A stretch of DNA of 64,000 nucleotides from Cladobotryum mycophilum (Eukaryota; Ascomycota; Sordariomycetes; Hypocreales; Hypocreaceae), in assembly GCA_036429605.1 (NCBI GenBank), contig JAVFKD010000015.1, positions 248,001-312,000 of the forward strand, written 5' to 3'. How positions within the stretch are numbered: the stretch's first letter is position 1; each line of letters begins with the position of its first letter. This document shows, one piece after another, positions 55,864-64,000 of the stretch. The position numbers and the translations under genes are program-made. The notes below the pieces were generated by a model. It had not been told where the DNA came from. It made no database searches and was given only the letters and a program-made list of their open reading frames with translations.

Positions 55864-57915
55864 TTACTCAGCCGTGTGAGCAGCCGTCTGCATAGCCCAC
55901 AACGTGGCATACCTGCCTCCCAGCTCCAATAACTCCCTATGCGACCCCCTCTCCACAATCATACCCTTATCGACCACCATGATGATGTCCGCCCCGACAA
56001 TGGTCGACAGCCTATGGGCCACGGTAAACACCGTCCTTCCGGCACTTAGGGCACGGATCGCCTGCTGGACGCTTGCCTCGGTGTAGGAATCTACTGCGCT
56101 GGTGGCCTCGTCGAGCACGACAATCTGCGGCTGGCGGAGGATGACCCGCGCGATGGCGAGGCGCTGGAGCTCGCCTCCGCTGAGACGGACGCCCCGCTCG
56201 CCAATCTTGGAGCTGTAGCCGCGCGGGAAGGTCATGATTTGGTCGTGGATGGAGGCTGCTTTGCAGGCGGCGTAGACGTCTTCTTCTGTGGCGGACGGGC
56301 GGGCGTACATGATGTTCTCCATGATGGTTTGGTCAAACACGGATGGGTCCTGGGGCACGGAGCCGAGGCAGCTTCTCAGGCTGTCTAGCGTAACGTCCCG
56401 GACGTCTTGGCCGTCAATCGTTATGCTCCCCTCCTGGACGTCGTAGAAGCGCCAGAGAAGCTTGAGGATGGTGGATTTACCGCCTCCGGTCTCGCCTACA
56501 AAGGCAAAGGACTGGCCCGGCTCGGCGACAAAGGAAATGTTCTTAAGGATGGGTCGCTCGGGGTCGTATGCGAACGAGACGTTGGAAAACTCGACTCTTC
56601 CGCTCCGGAGCTGGATGTCGCGCGCTCCGGGCTTGTCCTGGATGGAGGGCTTGGTCTGCAGGAGCTGGTACAGCCACTCTGCATTGATGATTCTTGATCC
56701 CATGGAGTGGAAGCTCCAGGAGAGGACGGATATGGGCCCGCTGATGGATCTCCAATAGGCCACGAGAAAGACGAAGCTGCTCACTGGTACGGTGCCGTCG
56801 GCTACCCTCGACGCGGCGACATAGCAGGCCATCAAGAGACCGAGCGTCGTGACGCAAGACTGGAGGTTGTACAAGAGATTGCTGGCATCCTCATATCTCA
56901 GATCCGACCGCTGAGAGTCCCCCACGGCACTGCGGTAGCGCTCGCGCTCGTACTTTGTGCGGTTGTGGTACGCCACCGTCTGCCAGTTGCCAATGGCGTC
57001 GTACAGGACCTTGTTCTCCACGCGGCTCTTGCCGCTCATGTCGCGCTCCAGGTTAGCGGTGAGCTGAAAGGTCTTTACGGTGGAGCATATGCGGGCGGCG
57101 GCGGTGACGGTGATGATGACGCCCATGCTGATGTCAAAGTATGAGGTGAGGTAGGTGATGGCGACGAGCAGGTCGACGAGCAAGGGGGCCGAGGTGAGGA
57201 AGGTGTCGATGAGCATGGTGAGGTCTGTGCCCTGCTCGACGGCCTTGATGACTTTGCCGGTGCTCTTGCTGGTGTGGTAGTCCATGGAGAGGTTCATGAC
57301 GTGGGAAAAGGCCAGGTCCTTGAGCTGGGCGTAGGCGTACTGGTTGATGCGCGTGGTGGCCATGGCCTCAACGAGGTTGACGGACGCGGACAGGGGGAAC
57401 TGGAGGAGTCCCCATACCAGCAGTTGCTTCCAGGGGAGCTTGCCGGTCGTGGGGGCCTCGGTGAGGGCCTCGGTGATGACGCCGTACTGGTAGGGGATCA
57501 TGAGGGTGAGGAACCTGTCGATGGCGATGCAGACGAGGAGGACGAAGAGCCATAGCCGGTAGTGCTTGTCCCTGTAGGGGAATATGTAGGGGAGGAACAC
57601 GGAGAGGCCGCTCAGGTAGCCCAGCCAGCCGCCCTGTTCCTTGAGGCGGGCCTTCTGGAGGGCTTTCATGGCTCTCTCATCCTCGTCTTCCTCATCGTCG
57701 TCTTCGTCCTCGTCCTCGTCCTCATCTTCATTATTTGAGTCGTTGTCATCCTTGGTATTGGGATTGAGTGTGCCATATGTCTGCGTTTGTGAAGAGTCGC
57801 CGTTCTCGATGACGCCCTCCTCCTCCTCCTCCACGACATCCTCTAGAAGCCCACGAGATTCCTCATCTGTGAGGGGCTGCTTGGGAGACGATAGTTTTGT
57901 AAACAGAAACTTCAT
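55864..57915 (-). CDS. HMT1-type ABC half transporter (ABCB subfamily)
   Basis: 683 residues from ATG 57915 (MKFLFTKLSSPKQPL), single exon. After an acidic N-terminal linker (a long Asp/Glu run, residues about 40-90) comes one six-span membrane domain (for example LWLFVLLVCIAIDRFLTLMIPYQYG, APLLVDLLVAITYLTSYF) and one nucleotide-binding domain with Walker A GETGGGKST, signature LSGGELQRLAIARV, Walker B QIVVLDEATSAVD and the H-loop VAHRLSTI. Half transporters act as dimers. The close homologue, fission-yeast Hmt1, is a vacuolar heavy-metal tolerance transporter. Hmt1-like proteins have an extra N-terminal membrane domain of about five spans, which is not visible here; it may be in an upstream exon, or truly lost. 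Confidence 0.9.
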   Translation of the reverse strand: MKFLFTKLSSPKQPLTDEESRGLLEDVVEEEEEGVIENGDSSQTQTYGTLNPNTKDDNDSNNEDEDEDEDEDDDEEDEDERAMKALQKARLKEQGGWLGYLSGLSVFLPYIFPYRDKHYRLWLFVLLVCIAIDRFLTLMIPYQYGVITEALTEAPTTGKLPWKQLLVWGLLQFPLSASVNLVEAMATTRINQYAYAQLKDLAFSHVMNLSMDYHTSKSTGKVIKAVEQGTDLTMLIDTFLTSAPLLVDLLVAITYLTSYFDISMGVIITVTAAARICSTVKTFQLTANLERDMSGKSRVENKVLYDAIGNWQTVAYHNRTKYERERYRSAVGDSQRSDLRYEDASNLLYNLQSCVTTLGLLMACYVAASRVADGTVPVSSFVFLVAYWRSISGPISVLSWSFHSMGSRIINAEWLYQLLQTKPSIQDKPGARDIQLRSGRVEFSNVSFAYDPERPILKNISFVAEPGQSFAFVGETGGGKSTILKLLWRFYDVQEGSITIDGQDVRDVTLDSLRSCLGSVPQDPSVFDQTIMENIMYARPSATEEDVYAACKAASIHDQIMTFPRGYSSKIGERGVRLSGGELQRLAIARVILRQPQIVVLDEATSAVDSYTEASVQQAIRALSAGRTVFTVAHRLSTIVGADIIMVVDKGMIVERGSHRELLELGGRYATLWAMQTAAHTAE

Positions 57916-60900
57916 ACTGTAGGCCGTTTTCTTTTTCTTTTTCTTTTTTCCCTTCTTTAGTTTCTTTCTTTCTGCTACTTTATGTTGCCAAAAAAGTACA
58001 TGTGCAGGCAAGATGTTTTCCAGTAAAGTAGATTCGTTTGTTTGCGTGTGCCTCTTATGTAACCAAACGATGTTTTGTGCTACGCAACAGCTTTCTTTCT
58101 TTTTTTGATTACTGATTATATGACATGAAGAGGAGTGTAGAATGGTAATAATAATAATAAAAAAATAAGAGGTAAGACCTTGGCAAGTATTGTGCGCCCT
58201 TTTAACGACGACAGGACAAAGCGTAAAAAAATCGGCAGTGATGCGATGCAGAGTGAGCGTGGCAATGCAATGCAGGATGAGCGATGAGCAATGGGTGATG
58301 GGCGCTGCGCAAGAGAGAGAGAGGAAGAGAGAGAGAGAGAGAGAGAATGACAGTTGTCGTAATAGATGCAGGCTACCTACTGTATATCACGGCCAACAAC
58401 ATAGATAATGACTTGCAATCAGTCCGAGTCTCTCAAGGTTCTCAGCATTTATTTACATTAATGAACAGCTTATCCAACTATGCAATGCAATGCATCAGGG
58501 TCCTACGACAGTCTACCCTAGACCCTAGAGTAGTAAGCACTGGAGTGACTCATCTAGATACCCCATTTTTTTGGCTTTTTTGTCTCTCGTGTTGGTTTCC
58601 TTGCTCGTCTCGCGCTGACTGAGGCGCAGTCGTTCTTAGGATAGGCAGCCAGTGCGTGTACGAATTGAAGCGGTTCTGATTTCAATTTTTTTCTTTCTTT
58701 TCTTAGCGAATAGAAGGTGTTCGTAGTGGTGGATTTTCCCTTATGCATGTCATGTTTTAATTCAGTGTATTGGTTGGAAGTGAGATGAACCATGGCCAAA
58801 CCAACACCCGGACTAGACAGACACCCTGGTCAAACTACACTCACTGGAATGACGGAATGGAGGACGGAGCTCCTCGGTAGATGAATCGAGATTGGGCTCA
58901 AAGGGGGAAAAGTGCCGAGGAAGCCCAAGGGACATGCACGGGTGACTCAAAGCGAACCTGGAACTCATTCATTCTATAGATTGTGTCGATCATTCAGGAA
59001 CAGACCCCCAGATCATCTATTTGCATAGTGTAGAGAAATGCAAGCACATCATCCATGGATGACTAAAAATGGATACGAAGGATTGTTTATAGATGTGCAA
59101 GGTATATCCCATGACTTTTCATATCCAGACTGTTATTATGCATAGAACTATAGTAACTTATTACTTGCCACTCGTACACTCTATTTTCATTCTTTCATTA
59201 AACACAAATAAAAATAGAGATGATTACAAGTTCAATCGTAGAGTCTGATCGACAGTTACTGAGGAATGATGTAGGAGACGGGGTATTGGAGGTGTCATCT
59301 CATACGTCGTATCTTACTCAACACAGCATTGATTGCCGAGGACCTGTGTTCGTATTTTTTTAAATAGAAAATAAAGCATCGTATGGTGACACGAATCATT
59401 GCTACCCATGACAATTGGTCTGTAGGGCATGAATCCGCGGCTAGATGCAGGACTCCATGTTGTTTTTTCGGTGCACATCACTCACAATGAGAGGACATCA
59501 CTCGTTCATGTTGGCCGATTTTTCACGGTGAAATTCAGCCTAATATGCAGTTCAATCAGCCAGTAATCTACAGCTAGATGCAGATGAGTGGGTTCTAGTT
59601 CTGTTGCATGAATCTATTGGCTTGGAAAAACTCATTGGGCTAGCAATGGCTAATTTCAGGCTCAATCGGTGCTGGCTTGAACCGACTTGACACGGGAGCT
59701 CTGAAGGACTGTACATAATGTCTGTGTTGGCAGGGCATGGAGTGCAAAATGGCCAGAGAATCTATTCAGACCAACCAAAGACGTACAGCTTATCGAGATC
59801 TTTATAATATAGTTTACATGACTTTTCTATCTATTGTGCCATTGGTAGCACTGCATCACTCTTCGCGGTATGTTCTGGTACCGATCCACTCACCCACCCA
59901 CACACGGGAAGAGTAGTAGATGCTTGAGGCTCTCTGACGGACCGACTGTAGATAATGGTGTTATCAAGAGATCCAATCCTGACTGTTGCCTACGACTAAG
60001 TGTAAAATGAGCCGCGACTAGATGGAACCAAAACACTCCGAATCTAGGGCACATCTAGGCAACAGTCTCCACGTTTCAGCGGGTCCATCACCGAACAAGT
60101 CGTTGGTTTCGGTTCTTAGAGCATATTCTCTGTTCGTGGAGCACTCAAGACCTAGCATAGTGACAACCGAAATCCTGCATATGCAAATACGTTAGGGAGA
60201 CCGTGCATGAAAGGGTCACATTTGACAACAAACTGTGTGGTTGCTTACTTCATGGCCTACAGATAGAGTCATCTCCATCCCGATGATGTCGTGGACAGCC
60301 TCGGACCATGCAACTCAAGCCTTCACGGCGTGCTACTCACCATGCCGCACTAGCTCTCTGTCTGATGGGTCTAAAAGCTTCCGATGAGGCGTTCTGGGCG
60401 CCTAGGGGGGCTGTGTTCTGAGACATCACGATGCTCCCGGCTCGGATGAATGAACTATTCATCTCAAAGTATGGATGATGACTGAAAATCAGAGTCCAAT
60501 GCAGTTTGGATAATCGGTTCATTGTCGTGTTATGGTTAACACCTTGTTTGTTTGACCAAGTACGCAGATTTATGATGTCTTCTCGTAGTACGGATCCTGC
60601 TTTTATAAATGCTCACAAGGCGGCTCCCTTTACATGGTGGAAACACCTGGATTGCTCGAGGATTGCTTTATTTTTTGTCGGCGACATCCGTGATATAGAA
60701 ATCAATGGCAACATTCAAGTGCTTTTATTGCCTCAGATGAGAAGCGCCCTGCGGGAATATGAGAGAAAAATGTCAACATTGACTGGTATCGTGATTACTT
60801 TAGTAAAATAGACAGGATTACCGTTACATAAACTTTCTACGTATATGACTTTTCATTCTGGTAGTAGCTAACAGATTAAGAGTTCACGAGGTAAGAGTAA

Positions 60901-61020
60901 TTGCTAATAGAGTAGAGGTATCTTGTTAACTACCTAGAAAGTATATATAAGCTATATCTGTCGTGTGACTCTTCTATAATTTCTTCCATATAAATCTATA
61001 TATTCCAATCTATCTATAAA
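57916..61020. other. 3-kb gene-poor region
   Basis: No supported gene. A GA-rich microsatellite lies at 58311-58346. Short frames such as 60506-60811 show no motif and start from non-ATG codons. Likely a promoter and spacer region between a housekeeping transporter and the PKS. Confidence 0.5.
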
Positions 61021-64000
61021 TCAAGCAGAGATTTTAAAATAATCCAAAGCAGTCTCAATTCTCTCATGGAGAAGATGTACGTGTCTAGGCATAGGCAAGT
61101 CAAGATGATCACCATCCACAGATAGGGTCATCATGTCTCCGACATATTTGTCCCAGCCGTTGGGGCCCAGATCTGCCGCCGTCTTGTTCGGTACGAAGCA
61201 TGCGAATGGGCCCAATTTGGGATCCTCCATGAAGCCTGGGTAGGCCTTGGTGGGGATCCCTTCGTCTGCCAGCAGCTTCAGGGACTTGGGGTCGCCGGCA
61301 ATGCGATTGACCAGGCCCTTTTCGGCCCAGACAACGGCTGCTCGTGTGGGCCGCTCTTTGAGGGTCATGGGAGATGGGTGGTATGTCCTCATGGCGCTGA
61401 GGTATGCGCGCAGATGTTGCTGGGTGGTGCCCGCCGGCGTCCACATGCCATCTGTGCCGGCAGCAGCCCCGAAGACGGTGACGCCGGTATCTGTTTCTCG
61501 GTTGAGCTCGCTGTCGGAAAGAATCGCAGTCTTAGGTCGCGGACAGCACAAGTCAAGGATCAAAAGACCATCCACAGTGCGGCCTGCGGCACCCAGCTGC
61601 CGGGCGACCTCATACGCGACCATGCTGCCAGCGGAAAATCCACCAATCAGGAAATTCCCCTTGGGCTCAGCCTTTACCAGCGCACTGACGATGAGCTTGG
61701 CTACTCCCTCAATGCCAACTTCGGGAGTAAGCCTGGTCGGGCAGCGGATGAAAGGCGAGTCAACACCATAGACGGGCGTGTTGGACTTGAAGGCGGGCAT
61801 GTGGATGTAGGTCGCAATAGACCCGGTGCCGTCGGCCATAAGGTAGAAGGGAGTCTTGCCACGCCCTGGACGGCCCTTTAGCAGCGTAATTCTGACGGTG
61901 GGTGCTGGTGATGTGTCCTCCTGTAGCTTGAGATTCTTTTCATCGCCTGGATGGTCTACCTTTACCACACTCGATCCTGTGGATGAGACCGATTCTGGCT
62001 TAGGTACAGGCTCGAGGTCGGTACTGTCTGGAGTGCGAGGCTCGGAAACAGAGGGCTCTGAGCTGGTTTTGGCCTCTGCGCTATCCCCAAATTCACGACA
62101 CAAACCGCCAATTGCGCGATAGTCGAAAACAAACGTGGCGGGCAGGTCCAAATCCGCTTCTGCCTTCAGGGTAGAAACGATCTCAATGGCCATGATAGAG
62201 TCAACACCGAGATCAGACAGCTGAGCATCTTCTGTAAACTCGGATGGATCGCTCCTCGTCGCTTTGGCAATGGTGTCTAGGATAGCCTTGAACAGGCCTG
62301 AAGTTTCACCCTGCGTTTCCTCCTCTACCTTCTCCTCCACCACAACGGCTTTGCTCTCTCGTTGTCCCACGGGCGCCAAGTCCACAGCAGCGCTTTTCTT
62401 GATTTCGTTCACGGATGCCTCACGGGCGCGAGGTGCGGGAGCGCTATGCCCCTCTCCAAGAATATGTCGCCAGGTGGCTCTGGGAAGCTCTGGGAAATGG
62501 ACGTCCAGTTGCTGCTTCTTGACTCAGTACTATGCATGACTCTGGTAGACGGGGGGAGTGTAGTGCGCACAAAGGATGTGCAAACTGGTCCCGGTCCAAT
62601 CTCAAGCCAGACTGCGTCCTTGAGCTTAGACTGCACGGCAATGAGTCCATCGACAAAATTGACTGCCTGACGAGTCTGCTGGGCCAAGTAGTCTTGATTT
62701 GAAAACGCCCGGTCCATCAACAATAGATCCGAGCAGCGTTGATGCTACAGAAATCTTCGGCGCTGAATACGTAACACCTCCTGCAAGAGAGAGGTAATCC
62801 TGTAGTATTGCATCCATCTGAAACGAATGGAATGCAAACGGGACGGGCAATGTCTTTGCGCGGAGCTTTGCATCCTTCGCCACGATGTCCGCTTGGAATT
62901 CCTCCAGATCCTCGACAGTCCCGCTGACCACGGTAGCATTAGGGCTGTTGATGCATGCCACGTCGCAGGAAGAGGACTGGTGCCGCTTGAGGTGGTCTCG
63001 CACGGTGGCAACTGAACCTGACACTGCAAGCATGGCACAAGACCCTGATTCGCATCGCTCCAGGAGCAAAAGGGCACGCTTTCCGACAAGATACAAAGTA
63101 TCTGCTAGCGACAGGACTCCAGCAGCGTGCAAAGCGGCATACTCTCCAAGACTATGGCCCATTACCATGGCAGGTTCTATGCCAGCCGATCGCCAGAAGG
63201 AAGTGAGGGCAATCTCCAAAGTGAGAACGGCAAGTTGCGTCTGCAAAGCGTTTTGAGTGGACATGTCGATTCCATCATCAGTTATGATGTCTAGGAAAGG
63301 TGCGAACTTGTAGCTTTCGCAAATCGCCACGCACAAATCGACCGTCTCGCGGAAGACAGGATTGCTACGATACAATTCGGCACCCATACCGGCATAGTGG
63401 GATCCCTGCCCCGTAAAGGTAAAGACAATGGGTGGATTAGGCGATGGAGGCGATGATGCCAATGTCGTCTCTGGGGCCTCAAGCTTGGCGATAAGTTCTG
63501 GGATGGACGACGCAGTGTAGGCGAGTCTCAGCGGGTGGTGCATCCTCCTTGCCGTGGTTGTGTAGGCAACGTCTTCAATCCTTGCGGCCGGGTTCGCTCG
63601 TAGCCACTCGATCAATTTCTGTTTGTTTGCAGAATGAGACGCACGTGTTCTGGCAGAAGTGACAACGACATGGCTAGATCGGGGATCTGAGGCCCCCTCC
63701 TCGTCGCCGGTCGGGACCGGGGTATAGTCTTCCAGCACCATGCATGCGTTGCCACCTGCGGCGTCAAAGTTGTTGAGAAGAATACGCCTCGGCTTGTTGG
63801 GCTCTTCATGTTTCTTGAATATCTTGGGCTCCGAAGGGATCTCAATATTGAGCTCTGATAGTGGTGGGAATTTTGGGTTGAGCGCGTGGGGCATGTGTGC
63901 TTGCGGTGGTATAATGTCTTTCTGGAACATCATGGCACATTTAATCAGCTCTGCTATGCCAGCAGTTCCACGGTGTCCGAAGTTTGCTTTGACACCTCCC
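61021..64000 (-). CDS. Non-reducing-type polyketide synthase, C-terminal part: KS end, AT, ACP, TE; PT domain apparently missing
   Basis: The gene enters from the right edge with the end of a ketosynthase (VKANFGHRGTAGIAELIKCA, active-site His in the GH). The malonyl transferase follows: VFTFTGQGSHYAGMG, GHSLGEYAALHAAG (nucleophile Ser) and FHSFQMDAIL. Near 62698-62700 an extra A in a run shifts the frame; the AT tail continues in the next frame (NQDYLAQQTRQAVNFVDG, VWLEIGPGPVCTSFVRTTL). Within about 50 bp the frame moves again to FPELPRATWRHILGEGHS, which looks like the end of a product-template domain, then an ACP (LGVDSIMAIEI, phosphopantetheine Ser at 62197-62199) and a thioesterase (IGGFSAGSMVAYEV, Ser at 61633-61635; His in VDGDHLDLP). 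The roughly 330-residue PT domain normally between AT and ACP is absent. Product unknown. Confidence 0.88.

Overview
The window looks like a contig piece from a filamentous ascomycete (Pezizomycotina, most likely Sordariomycetes). The signs are short GT-AG introns with CTAAC/CTGAC branch sites, a HET-domain gene, a NACHT-ankyrin NLR, a non-reducing-type polyketide synthase, an RNase H LINE, Tc1/mariner elements and a pyridoxine-synthase gene pair.

Left accessory part (1-18 kb). On the minus strand lies a HET-domain (heterokaryon incompatibility) gene that runs off the left edge. Its 5' part is broken by a striking array, 1.2-3.8 kb. What first looks like a 71/80-bp minisatellite is, on the gene's own strand, a run of near-identical canonical introns (GTAAGT ... 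RCTRAC ... TAG, 68 or 77 nt) separated by exons of exactly three bases. The 36 three-base exons are the variable part of the repeat, carry no stop codon, keep phase 0 and spell a stretch made mostly of Arg and Glu. This is the most unusual feature here. To its right are a MITE (4085-4400), an internally deleted Tc1-like element (4412-5272), AT-rich debris, a NACHT-ankyrin NLR with nearly identical ankyrin units (9.1-13.5 kb), and a 5'-truncated LINE with a 14-bp target duplication (14.3-16.3 kb).

Middle (18-33 kb). From 18.4 to 20.1 kb there is a probable non-coding, intron-rich transcription unit. It has a TATA box and pyrimidine-rich start, a good C/D-box snoRNA candidate, and three tandem related introns of about 196 nt that share a hairpin and are separated by 31- and 34-nt exons. 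A gene-poor stretch follows. Then come the vitamin B6 pair PDX1 (minus) and PDX2 (plus), divergently arranged, and an ankyrin protein with a fungal helical N-terminus.

Right part (33-64 kb). This is more ordinary genic sequence: a large Cys/Gly-rich zinc-site protein, an F-box-like protein, a multi-span membrane protein, a GRDP-like protein, a five-exon class 3 lipase, a tail-anchored protein, a sugar-porter MFS gene with an in-frame stop, a gypsy-type integrase remnant, a MYND protein, an intron-containing tRNA-Arg(TCG), an M20 carboxypeptidase, an HMT1-type ABC half transporter, and at the right edge a KS-AT-ACP-TE polyketide synthase that appears to have lost its product-template domain.

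A caution for the whole window: at least five genes are interrupted by apparent single-base deletions, several in G or C runs and nearly all in the same direction. This suggests uncorrected homopolymer errors in the assembly as much as true gene decay.
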